Shown: positions 1 to 6,460 of the stretch, in pieces
How the letters are laid out: every line of letters begins with the position of its first letter
Numbering within the stretch: position 1 is the first letter of the stretch
From: Thermoleophilia bacterium
GTDB lineage: Bacteria; Actinomycetota; Thermoleophilia; Gaiellales; Gaiellaceae
Direction: 5' to 3'
Length of the DNA: 6,769 nucleotides
NCBI GenBank assembly: GCA_014534415.1
Contig: JACVRM010000116.1
Span: forward strand, 1 to 6,769
Program-made: the position numbers and the translations under genes
The notes under the pieces: model-generated
Seen by the model: the letters and a program-made list of their open reading frames with translations, nothing else
The model's database searches: none
What the model was told of the DNA's origin: nothing

Positions 1-513
1 CGCATCGAGACGAACACGCTCGTCTGGACGGCCGGTGTCCGTGCCCACCCGTTGCTCGCCGGGTGGGGGCTGCCGCTCGACGAGCGCGGTCAGGTGATCG
101 TCGAGGAGACGCTGCGCGTCGACGGCCATGCGAACGTCTGGGCGCTCGGCGATTGTGCGCGGGTTCCGAACCGAGCGACGCCCGGGCGGTTCGACCCACC
201 CACGTCTCAGCACGCGCTCCGCCAGGCGCGCCGGCTCGTCAAGAACCTGACGGGCGAGCCGCGGCCGTACCGCTACCGCACGCTCGGGCAGGTGGCGACC
301 CTCGGTCGCCACAAGGGCATCGCGGAAGTGCTGGGCCTGCGGCTTCGCGGCTTTCCCGGCTGGTTCGTGACCCGGACCTACCACCTCTACCAGCTGCCGC
401 TCGTCTCCCGAAGGCTGCGCGTCGTCGTCGACTGGACGGTCGCGCTCTTCTTTCGGCGCGACATCGCGGAACTCGGCATGCTCGGCCACCGGCGCCGCCT
501 TGGCGATGCCTGA
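1..513 (+). CDS. ndh: Type II NADH dehydrogenase (NDH-2), C-terminal part
   Basis: This is the last 170 codons of an FAD-dependent pyridine-nucleotide oxidoreductase; the 5' part lies outside the window. NDH-2 enzymes pass electrons from NADH to membrane quinone without pumping protons. Seen here: a WTAGVRAHP segment at the left edge, typical of NDH-2; NVWALGDCA (about 133-159), the second FAD-contacting motif with its Gly-Asp; PTSQHALRQA just after, matching the family's P-T-x-Q-x-A block; and a C-terminal region rich in aromatic and basic residues (GFPGWFVTRTYHLYQLP, then VVVDWTVALFF). In this family such a region forms the amphipathic membrane-binding end. The stop is TGA at 511-513. The next gene starts inside this one at 506, so the two are probably co-transcribed. 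Assignment to NDH-2 rather than another FAD-dependent disulfide-fold oxidoreductase rests on the C-terminal pattern; the NADH-binding domain cannot be seen. Confidence 0.85.
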   Translation, partial: RIETNTLVWTAGVRAHPLLAGWGLPLDERGQVIVEETLRVDGHANVWALGDCARVPNRATPGRFDPPTSQHALRQARRLVKNLTGEPRPYRYRTLGQVATLGRHKGIAEVLGLRLRGFPGWFVTRTYHLYQLPLVSRRLRVVVDWTVALFFRRDIAELGMLGHRRRLGDA

Positions 514-1282
514 CGACTTCGCCCGCGCCTGGGCGTTCATGCGGCGGGGCGATGCCCGCGGCACCGTCGAGCGGCCGTTCCGCTATGGAACGGCCGTCCT
601 CACACCCGAGCTGCCGCGTCGGTACGACTCGAACTTCCTGTACCTCGATCGGCTGGAACCCGATGCGACGGCCGTTGAGCTCCGAGCGGAGGCGGACCGC
701 GTATTCGACGAGGCCGGACTCGCACATCGTGCCCTGGTCTTCCCAGACGCCGACGAGGGCGAGCGGCTGGCGCCGGCATTCGCGGGCTGGGACGTCCACC
801 GCAACGCCGTGATGGTCCAGCGGCATGCCCCGGAGAACGCTCCCGATACATCGTCGGTGGAGGAACTGGACGAGGCCGCCCTCCGCCCGGCGCGGCGGCA
901 GCGGATATCGTCGGTGCCGTGGGGCGACGACGAAGTCGCCGATCAGCTGCTCGACGCACGTCTGTTGCTGGCGCGGTGGCTCTCCGTTCGCTGCTTCGCC
1001 GTCGTCGCCGATGGACAGGTGGTCAGCTACGCCGATCTCTACCAGGACGGACCCGACGCACAGATCGAGGACGTCGCCACGATGGAGCCGTATCGCGGCC
1101 GCGGCTATGCGAAAGCCGTCGTTATGCGGGCGGCCGAGGAGGCGCAGCGCTCCGGCGCCGACTTCGTCTTCCTCGTCGCGGACGAGGACGACTGGCCGAA
1201 GAAGCTGTACGCGCGTCTCGGCTTCGAGACGGTCGGGCGGTACGTCAAGCTGTACCGGCCTACTTCGGCCCGTTCGGGATGA
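506..1282 (+). CDS. GNAT-family N-acetyltransferase
   Basis: A 258-aa protein whose C-terminal half is a GNAT acetyltransferase, a family that moves an acetyl group from acetyl-CoA to an amine; the substrate is unknown. The acetyl-CoA pyrophosphate loop is clear at about residues 196-202 (YRGRGYA, fitting R/Q-x-x-G-x-G/A). It follows a beta-strand segment IEDVATMEP and is followed by KKLYARLGFETVGRYVKLYRP, the usual final helix and strand. Residues 1-110 show no clear catalytic motif and may be a degenerate first GNAT domain, which would fit the length; a lone GNAT domain is about 150 aa. I chose the ATG at 506, which overlaps the ndh stop by 8 bp; a TTG at 500 would add two residues. No Shine-Dalgarno is visible, so translation may be coupled to ndh. 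The 3' end overlaps the end of the convergent nif3-like gene by 23 bp. Confidence 0.85.
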   Translation: MPDDFARAWAFMRRGDARGTVERPFRYGTAVLTPELPRRYDSNFLYLDRLEPDATAVELRAEADRVFDEAGLAHRALVFPDADEGERLAPAFAGWDVHRNAVMVQRHAPENAPDTSSVEELDEAALRPARRQRISSVPWGDDEVADQLLDARLLLARWLSVRCFAVVADGQVVSYADLYQDGPDAQIEDVATMEPYRGRGYAKAVVMRAAEEAQRSGADFVFLVADEDDWPKKLYARLGFETVGRYVKLYRPTSARSG

Positions 1283-2126
1283 ACTCGGCCACAAGACCAC
1301 GGCCGCGGAACCAGTCGGCCATCGCGAGCTGCGGCGGCTTCTCCATGCCGTAGTGCGTCGCGTCGATCAGCGCGACGCCGTGTTCCTCCGCCAACTGGCG
1401 GAACCGGCGCAGCTCCGCCTGTACCTCCGGGACGCGGCAGTTCGTCGCCGCGTTGCCCGTCACGTACGTCTGGCAGCCACGCTCGAGCGACGCCTCGAGA
1501 ATCTCAGGTGTCGCGCCGCCTCCCGCGGCGACCGCGACTCGACCGGCGCGCGGCCGCGGCCGCGTGATTACGTGCACGCCGATCTCCGGCCCGAGATAGG
1601 AGCGAAACGCCTCGGCCAGCTCCTCCAGGCTCGATGTCGAGTCGCCCACCACAGCCGCGCCCTCCGGCAGCGCTTCGGTGATCCGGAAGTAGTCCTCGAG
1701 ATTCTGCAGCCCCGCGGCGCGTGCACACATCAGGGACGGCGCGATCTCGGGATGCTGGTCGAGCGGCGCGTGGACGTTGTAGAAGGAGATGCCGCGCTCG
1801 CGCATGGCGACGAACGTCTCCCGCGCGAGCGGCAGGAAGCCCGGCTCGTCGCCGAAGTCGAGTGGGTGCTCCGAGAACAGCAGCGTGCCCGGCTCGAGCT
1901 GCGCGACGACCGCGTCGCCCGGGAAGACGCATGTGGCGGCGCGGGTGACCTCGTCGGCACCGCGAACCATCAGCCCGTTCCAGCGGCCGTCGTAGCCCGG
2001 CTCGGCGAACTCCAGCCAGTAGGGATCCGGGTAGACGGCATCGAACAACCGCGACCAGTCGTCGTCGTCCACGCCCGCGAGCCGGAAATACGAGTCGAGC
2101 TCGCGGCTGAGCTCGTCGAGCGTCAT
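1260..2126 (-). CDS. Nif3/DUF34-like dinuclear metal-centre protein
   Basis: A 288-aa protein of the Nif3 (DUF34, YbgI/YqfO) family. These proteins form oligomers with a two-metal site; their cellular function is unsettled, and 'GTP cyclohydrolase I type 2' is a common but weakly founded label. Three blocks support the call. FSEHPLDF around residue 87 aligns with the family's HHP motif. VHAPLDQHPE at 119-128 resembles E. coli YbgI WHLPLDAHPE. ALIDATHYGME near the C-terminus carries the H-x3-E pair (H258, E262). A glycine-rich AGGGATPEILEASLERGCQTYVTGN matches the second-domain strand-loop. Predicted ligands are E86, H87, D123, H258 and E262; position 86 is normally His. The ATG at 2126 overlaps the ligD TGA stop as ATGA, so translation is probably coupled to ligD. 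A GGAG lies only 2 bases before it. Longer in-frame extension to 2393 would run through ligD coding sequence and was rejected. Confidence 0.82.
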   Translation of the reverse strand: MTLDELSRELDSYFRLAGVDDDDWSRLFDAVYPDPYWLEFAEPGYDGRWNGLMVRGADEVTRAATCVFPGDAVVAQLEPGTLLFSEHPLDFGDEPGFLPLARETFVAMRERGISFYNVHAPLDQHPEIAPSLMCARAAGLQNLEDYFRITEALPEGAAVVGDSTSSLEELAEAFRSYLGPEIGVHVITRPRPRAGRVAVAAGGGATPEILEASLERGCQTYVTGNAATNCRVPEVQAELRRFRQLAEEHGVALIDATHYGMEKPPQLAMADWFRGRGLVAEFIPNGPK

Positions 2127-4450
2127 CGCTCCAGCGCGCGCAGCGCGGGCTCGAGCCGCTGCGGCGTCTTCAGAACGTTCTCGTACAGATCTCCGTGGCG
2201 CTCGACCCGCGCGAGCACGGCGTCCATCGTGAACGCTGTGGGGTCGAGCCCCTCGCCGACTTCCTCCCAGCGCAGCGGCGTCGACACCGGCGCCCCGTTG
2301 CGCGGCCGCACGGAATAGACGGACGCGATGGTCTTGCCCTCGCCGTTTTGGTTGGCGTCGATCAGCACGCCGCGCCGCTTGGCCTTCGTCCACTCGGTCG
2401 TCACGAGGCCGGGGTGCGAGTGGGCGAGCGCGCGCGCCACGATCTCGGCAAAGCGCCGCGTGTCGTCGTACGTGTAGCGCCGCGCGACCGGGACGAGCAC
2501 GTGCAGCCCGTTCGAACCGGACGTCTTTGGGAACCCCTCGAGCTCGAGTGCGTCGAGCACCTGCTTGACGAGCAGCGCCACCTCCACCGTCTCGCCGAAG
2601 CCGGCATCAGCCGCCGGATCCAGGTCGAAGAGCACGAAGTCCGGGCGGTCCGGCTTGTCGGCGCGGGAGTACCAGGCGTTCAGGTCGATGCAACCCATGT
2701 TGACCATCCAGAGGAGCGCGAGCTCGTCGTTCACGAGCGGGGCGTCGATCAGACGCGTTCGCCGCGGACGGTCACGCGTCGTAACGAGTACCGGCACGGT
2801 CTTGATCCAGTCGGGCATGCCCTTGGGCTTGTCCTTCTGGAAGAAGAACTCGCCGGCGATGCCGTCCGGGTACCGCTTGAGCGTGAACGGGCGATTGCGG
2901 AGATGCGGCACGACGACGGGCGCCACCGCGCGGTAGTACGCGAGCAGCTCGCCCTTCGTGATCCCCTCGTCGGGCCAGAACACCTTGTCGAGGTTCGAGA
3001 GCTTGAGCGCGCGCTTACCGCTCCTGACCTCTTCTTCGATCGGCAGCTCCTGGCGCACCTCGCCGGGCGCTTTGTCTTCGCGGAGGCCCTGGTACGAGGG
3101 CTGGCGCAGGTGGCCGTCGTGCGTCCATTCGCTGAACGCGACCTCGCACACGATCCGCGGCTCGACCCAAACGACGTCGCCCTTGCGGACACGCGGCATC
3201 TTCGGAACCACGTCGAACGGTGAGTCGCGGCGCTCGAGCGGCCGCAGCTTCGCGAGCAGGCGGTCGATCTCTGCGTCGTCGAACCCCGTGCCGACGTTGC
3301 CCACGTAGTGCAGCTCATCCCCGCGGTACACGCCGAGCACGAGCGAGCCGAAGACGGTCGAGCGGCGTCCCTGCCCTTTCGTGTAACCGGCGATCACGAA
3401 TTCCTGCCGGCCGTGCGTCTTGATCTTGAGCCAGTCGCGCGAGCGCTTACCGACCTGGTAGCGCGAGTCGGTCCGTTTGGCGACGATGCCCTCGAGCCCC
3501 TGGTCCTCGGCAGCCTCGAGCAGCACCTCGCCGTCGTCGAAGCTCTCCGACAGGCGCACGGCCGCATTGCGCTTGTCGAGCAACCGCTCGAGCAGCTCGC
3601 GCCGTTCGCGAAGCGGTCGGTCGACGAGCGTGCGGCCCTCGAGCTCGAGCAGGTCGAACACGTAGTAGACGATCGGCGTCTCGCGCTTGCCCTGCTGCAT
3701 CGCCGAGAAGCTCGGCCGCCCGCGCTCGTCGAGCGCGCACACCTCCCCGTCGAGCACGCAGTCGGGCGTGCGCAGCGCGCGCGGCAACGCGCTCGCGATG
3801 CTCCGGAACCGCTCCGTCAGGTCGTTGCCCCGGCGGCTCTGCAGCGTCACTCCGTCGCCCCCGGCGACGCGGGCGAGCGCACGGTACCCGTCCCACTTGA
3901 TCTCGAATAGCCAGCCGGCCCCCGCCGGGACGCCCTCGGCGAGCGTCGCGAACATCGGTAGGTATTCGGTGCGCCGGCGTTCGGCGTCGTCGCCGCGCTT
4001 GCGGATCAGCAGCCAGTTCTTCGGATCGCCGTCGAGCCTGGCCGGAACGAGCGTCCAGAGTCCCTGGAGCCGCTCGCCGTCGAGCCGCACGGTGAGGCCG
4101 CCGTCGCGCTTTTCGTCGACGAGCTCGTACGTGCCCTGGTCCCAGAGCTCGACCGTGCCGGCGCCGTACTCGCCCTTGGGGATCTCGCCCTCGAACGTCG
4201 CGTACTCGAGCGGATGATCTTCGACGTGGACGGCGAGCGCCCGCGCTCCCGGCTCGAGTGGAATCCCCTTCGGAACGGCCCAGCTGGCCAGCGCACCGTC
4301 CCGCTCGAGCCGGAAGTCGTAGTGCAGGCGGCGCGCGTCGTGGCGCTGGACGACGAAGATCGGTAGCCGTCGGCTTCTCCGGCGGCTACCCACGAAGGGC
4401 TCGGGCGTGCGGTTGGGGTCGCGTTTCCGCCTGTACTCCCGAAGGCTCAT
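2123..4450 (-). CDS. ligD: Multifunctional NHEJ DNA ligase LigD (PE-Lig-Pol)
   Basis: A 775-aa enzyme that trims, fills and seals DNA double-strand breaks in bacterial non-homologous end joining, normally with Ku. Three domains are seen in order. (1) 3'-phosphoesterase, about 30-150: FVVQRHDARRLHYDFRLE with H37, H43, D45 and R47, plus H79 in HVEDHPLEY, matching the known catalytic residues. (2) ATP-dependent ligase, about 160-465: KWDGYR with nucleotidyl-accepting K185, the SRRGNDLTERF block, E236 in LDGEV, FDLLELEG, EGIVAK (320-325), WLKIK (340-344), then an OB fold with VGNVGTGF and WVEPRIVCEVAFSEWT. (3) Primase/polymerase, about 480-770: LSNLDKVFWP, catalytic FDLDP (D609, D611), SGSNGLHV (H650), IDANQN (D698) and YSVRPRNGAPVSTPLRWEE. 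All key residues are intact. The order is that of Pseudomonas LigD, not of mycobacteria (Pol-PE-Lig). The ATG at 4450 gives a normal basic N-terminus; no clear Shine-Dalgarno precedes it. No ku gene is in the window. Confidence 0.97.
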   Translation of the reverse strand: MSLREYRRKRDPNRTPEPFVGSRRRSRRLPIFVVQRHDARRLHYDFRLERDGALASWAVPKGIPLEPGARALAVHVEDHPLEYATFEGEIPKGEYGAGTVELWDQGTYELVDEKRDGGLTVRLDGERLQGLWTLVPARLDGDPKNWLLIRKRGDDAERRRTEYLPMFATLAEGVPAGAGWLFEIKWDGYRALARVAGGDGVTLQSRRGNDLTERFRSIASALPRALRTPDCVLDGEVCALDERGRPSFSAMQQGKRETPIVYYVFDLLELEGRTLVDRPLRERRELLERLLDKRNAAVRLSESFDDGEVLLEAAEDQGLEGIVAKRTDSRYQVGKRSRDWLKIKTHGRQEFVIAGYTKGQGRRSTVFGSLVLGVYRGDELHYVGNVGTGFDDAEIDRLLAKLRPLERRDSPFDVVPKMPRVRKGDVVWVEPRIVCEVAFSEWTHDGHLRQPSYQGLREDKAPGEVRQELPIEEEVRSGKRALKLSNLDKVFWPDEGITKGELLAYYRAVAPVVVPHLRNRPFTLKRYPDGIAGEFFFQKDKPKGMPDWIKTVPVLVTTRDRPRRTRLIDAPLVNDELALLWMVNMGCIDLNAWYSRADKPDRPDFVLFDLDPAADAGFGETVEVALLVKQVLDALELEGFPKTSGSNGLHVLVPVARRYTYDDTRRFAEIVARALAHSHPGLVTTEWTKAKRRGVLIDANQNGEGKTIASVYSVRPRNGAPVSTPLRWEEVGEGLDPTAFTMDAVLARVERHGDLYENVLKTPQRLEPALRALER

Positions 4451-4528
4451 GTCACATTTCTAGCCGTCCGCCAACCGACGGCCGTTGAAAAGGCTGTGGA
4501 CGATGTGGAAAACCCTTGTGCCAGGGCC
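4451..4528. other. accA-ligD intergenic region, presumed ligD promoter
   Basis: A 78-bp gap between the accA stop and the ligD start, both on the minus strand. It holds most of the stem-loop terminator of accA, two abutting DnaA-box-like 9-mers (4495-4512), and a short inverted repeat GCCGTC/GACGGC (4463-4468 and 4477-4482, 8-base loop). Because the terminator should end accDA transcripts, a promoter for ligD-nif3 is expected here. The only -10-like hexamer I find is TAGAAA on the minus strand (4462-4457), five bases from the start codon, with no good -35 at the right spacing. I therefore do not call a promoter. Confidence 0.5.
4495..4512 (-). promoter_or_regulatory. Two abutting DnaA-box-like 9-mers
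   Basis: On the minus strand the sequence reads TTTTCCACA directly followed by TCGTCCACA. The first differs at one position from TTATCCACA; the second differs at one position from TTGTCCACA, the form common in high-GC bacteria. They lie 45-62 bases before the ligD start codon and the first overlaps the U-tract of the accA terminator. Their role as protein-binding sites is inference; no other replication-origin features (dnaA, dnaN, AT-rich unwinding element) are present, so this is not called an origin. Confidence 0.3.
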
Positions 4529-4539
4529 TCACAAGGGTT
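4511..4539 (-). terminator. Intrinsic terminator of accDA
   Basis: A perfect 10-bp inverted repeat, AACCCTTGTG at 4511-4520 and CACAAGGGTT at 4530-4539, with a 9-base loop. Read on the minus strand, the stem is followed by a short T-run (the GGGTTTTCC stretch), so the hairpin and U-tract suit termination of leftward accDA transcription. In the plus direction there is no T-run after the stem. The accA stop codon (4531-4529) sits at the top of the first arm, and the last accA codons form that arm. The U-tract is short, so efficiency is uncertain. Confidence 0.65.
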
Positions 4540-5512
4540 CGTGACCGGCCGAATCGCCGGCGACCGCCGTGGCAAGCGCCTCCGTGAAGACCCCAATGCC
4601 GCGGAAGCGCTGGCGGCGGCGGCGGCGCAGCTCCTCGCCGTGGACGCCCTCCAGCTCGCCGAGGGCGTCCCGGAGCGCGTCGCCCAGCAAGCGGGCCGCT
4701 TCGTCGTGATCCGTGTGCGCGCCGACGGTCGGCTCAGGGACGATCGTGTCGATCACGCCGAGCTCGAGGCAGTGGCGGGCGTCGGGACGCAGCGCGGCCG
4801 CCGCTTTCCGCCACTCGCCCGCGTCGCGCCAGAGGATCGCCGCGCAGCCCTCGGGCGAGATGACCGAGTACAGCGCGTTCTCCTGCATGAGCACCCGGTC
4901 GGCAAGCGCGATGGCAATCGCGCCGCCCGAGCCCCCCTCGCCGATGATGCAGCTGATCACCGGCACGGTGAGCTGCGCGAGCAGCGCCTGCGAGGCGGCG
5001 ATCGCGCCTCCCTGGCCGTGCTGCTCGGCCGCCACGCCCGGGTACGCGCCGGGCGTGTCCACGAAGGACAGCAGCGGGAAGCCGTGCCGCTGCGCGAGCG
5101 TCATTGCCCGCATCGCCTTGCGGTAGCCCTCGGGATACGCCATTCCGAAGTTGCGGCGGGTGCGCTCGGAGATGTCGCGCCCCTTCTGCTGGCCGACGAC
5201 GACGACCGTCCGGCCGTCGAAACGCGCGAGCCCGGCGACGACCGCCTGATCGTCGGCGCGGGCGCGGTCGCCGTGCAGCTCCACGAAGTCCTCGCAGAGC
5301 CGGTCGAAGTAGTCGAGCGCGTACGGACGCTGCTCGTGTCGCGCCAACTCGACGAAGCGCGCGATCTCCTCGTCGGTCGGCGCGGCAGCGATGCGGTCGA
5401 GCTGGCGCTGGAGCCGCGCGAGCTCGCCGGACAGCCGCGCGCCGCGCAGCAGCGGCAGCGAGCGCAGGTGGCTCAGCCGCTCGCGGAGGCGAAGCTCGTC
5501 CTCAGCGGCCAT
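4529..5512 (-). CDS. accA: Acetyl-CoA carboxylase carboxyltransferase, alpha subunit
   Basis: A 327-aa subunit of the carboxyltransferase that, with AccD, moves CO2 from carboxybiotin (on AccB) to acetyl-CoA to give malonyl-CoA, the first committed step of fatty-acid synthesis, in the cytosol. It follows E. coli AccA closely: an N-terminal helical segment (1-60), ALDYFD, GQQKGRD (107-113), RRNFGMAYPEGY (119-130), DTPGAYPG (152-159), the oxyanion loop GEGGSGGA (191-198), YSVISPEGCAAILW, and an Arg-rich RRRRQRF near the end. About 20 residues follow, beyond where E. coli AccA ends; the last of these are encoded by the terminator stem. I chose the ATG at 5512, which overlaps the accD stop by 11 bp; extension to 5578 would only read through accD coding sequence. 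No Shine-Dalgarno is visible, consistent with coupling to accD and 1:1 subunit production. Confidence 0.96.
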   Translation of the reverse strand: MAAEDELRLRERLSHLRSLPLLRGARLSGELARLQRQLDRIAAAPTDEEIARFVELARHEQRPYALDYFDRLCEDFVELHGDRARADDQAVVAGLARFDGRTVVVVGQQKGRDISERTRRNFGMAYPEGYRKAMRAMTLAQRHGFPLLSFVDTPGAYPGVAAEQHGQGGAIAASQALLAQLTVPVISCIIGEGGSGGAIAIALADRVLMQENALYSVISPEGCAAILWRDAGEWRKAAAALRPDARHCLELGVIDTIVPEPTVGAHTDHDEAARLLGDALRDALGELEGVHGEELRRRRRQRFRGIGVFTEALATAVAGDSAGHEPL

Positions 5513-6353
5513 TCGCGAAGAGGCCGAGCAAGCGGGTGAGGTACGCGCGCAGCTCTGGGCGCGGCACGATCGCGTCAAGGTGGCCGAAGCGGTAGTTCGA
5601 CTCAGCCAGGCCGAAGTCGTCGGGCAGCTTCTCCCGGGTCGTCTGCTGCACGACGCGCGGGCCCGTGAAGGCCAAGAGGGCGCCCGGCTCGGCCACGGTC
5701 ACGTCGCCGAGCGTGGCGAAGCTCGCCAGCACCCCGGCGGTCGTCGGATGCGCCATCACGCACACCAGCGCGCCGCCGGCATCGTGTAGGTCGGCCACCG
5801 CACACACCGTCTTCGGAAGCTGCATCAGCGAGAGGATCCCCTCCTGCATCCGCGCGCCGCCCGAGGCCGTGACGGTCACGACGGGCACGCCGTGCTCGGC
5901 CGCGCTCTCGCACGCGCGCACGAATTTCTCGCCGACGACGCTCCCCATGGAGCCGCCCATGAATGCGAAGTCCATGACGGCGAGCTCGCAGGCGTGGCCG
6001 CCGACGGCGCCGCGGCCGATCACCATCGCGTCGCCAAGGCCCGTGGACAGCTCCGCCTCCGCGAGCCGCTCGGCGTACGGCCGGAGGTCGAAGAAACCGA
6101 GCGGGTCCTGCGAGCGAAGGTCTGCCGCCTCCTCGGCAAAGCTGCCGTCGTCGGCGAGCTGCTCGATCCGCTCTCTCGCGCGCAGCGGGAAGTGATGGCC
6201 GCACTGAGGGCAGACGCGCAGGTTCGCCGCCAGTTCATCGTCGCGGTAGTGGGAGCCGCACGACGGGCACGTGTTCGGATGCTTGCGGCCGGCGCTGTCG
6301 CGCTCCGGCTCGGGAGCGTGCCGGTGCTCGATCGAGACGTCGATGTGCGCCAC
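5502..6353 (-). CDS. accD: Acetyl-CoA carboxylase carboxyltransferase, beta subunit
   Basis: A 283-aa partner of AccA in the acetyl-CoA carboxylase carboxyltransferase. It has the four-cysteine zinc ribbon of bacterial AccD (C29, C32, C48, C51), then the crotonase-like fold with ELAVMDFAFMGGSMGSVVGEKFVRA (from about 123), the oxyanion motif SGGARMQEG (164-172), and AEPGALLAFTGPRVVQQTTREKLP toward the C-terminus. Length is close to E. coli AccD (about 300 aa). The start is GTG at 6353; an in-frame TAG five codons upstream excludes a longer protein, and GGAG lies just 3 bases before the GTG, a short spacing. The first 25 residues are polar and His/Glu-rich and probably disordered. It is followed by accA with an 11-bp overlap. 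Separate AccD and AccA is the common bacterial arrangement, unlike the fused acyl-CoA carboxylase beta chains of many mycobacteria and streptomycetes. Confidence 0.96.
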   Translation of the reverse strand: MAHIDVSIEHRHAPEPERDSAGRKHPNTCPSCGSHYRDDELAANLRVCPQCGHHFPLRARERIEQLADDGSFAEEAADLRSQDPLGFFDLRPYAERLAEAELSTGLGDAMVIGRGAVGGHACELAVMDFAFMGGSMGSVVGEKFVRACESAAEHGVPVVTVTASGGARMQEGILSLMQLPKTVCAVADLHDAGGALVCVMAHPTTAGVLASFATLGDVTVAEPGALLAFTGPRVVQQTTREKLPDDFGLAESNYRFGHLDAIVPRPELRAYLTRLLGLFANGR

Positions 6354-6460
6354 GAGCTCCGGAGTCTACGGCCTCGCGCCGCTCCAAATCGTGCGCCGCG
6401 CACACGCGGCCGCGGCCCCACCTTTCGCTCCCCGGGAGCAGGCCATGCGCGTCACGAGGG
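6354..6460. other. Intergenic region upstream of accD
   Basis: A 107-bp gap between the stop of the upstream GNAT gene and the GTG of accD, both on the minus strand. It should hold any promoter specific to accDA, but I find no convincing -35/-10 pair: TAGACT (minus strand, 6369-6364) is a possible -10 with no suitable -35. A 5-bp stem GCTCC/GGAGC with a 3-base loop (6427-6439) lacks a U-tract and is not called a terminator. Otherwise it is plain GC-rich sequence. Confidence 0.4.

Noticed and set aside
239..1300. Long open frame on the minus strand opposite ndh and the GNAT gene (353 codons)
   Set aside because: The opposite strand has clear family motifs throughout; this frame has none and is a shadow of G/C-rich third positions.
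825..2318. Long open frame on the plus strand (497 codons)
   Set aside because: It runs antisense to the nif3-like gene and part of ligD and in another frame of the GNAT gene. The translation is Arg/Ala-rich with no recognisable motif, as expected for a high-GC shadow frame.
2127..2393. Possible 89-codon N-terminal extension of the nif3-like gene
   Set aside because: The extension lies wholly within the conserved C-terminal polymerase domain of ligD and is Arg/Ala-rich; the ATG at the ligD stop is the natural start.
3220..3670. Frequent CTCGAG-like palindromes
   Set aside because: They come from repeated Leu-Glu codon pairs (CTC GAG) in helical parts of LigD, not from a DNA repeat family.
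4495..4512. A chromosomal replication origin at the DnaA-box-like pair
   Set aside because: Only two imperfect boxes, no AT-rich unwinding stretch, and no dnaA, dnaN or parAB genes nearby.
4496..5539. Plus-strand open frame opposite accA (347 codons)
   Set aside because: It mirrors accA almost exactly and has low-complexity composition; no domain pattern is seen.
6427..6439. Small palindrome GCTCC-CCG-GGAGC after the right-hand GNAT gene
   Set aside because: The stem is only 5 bp and no U-tract follows on either strand, so a terminator call is not supported.
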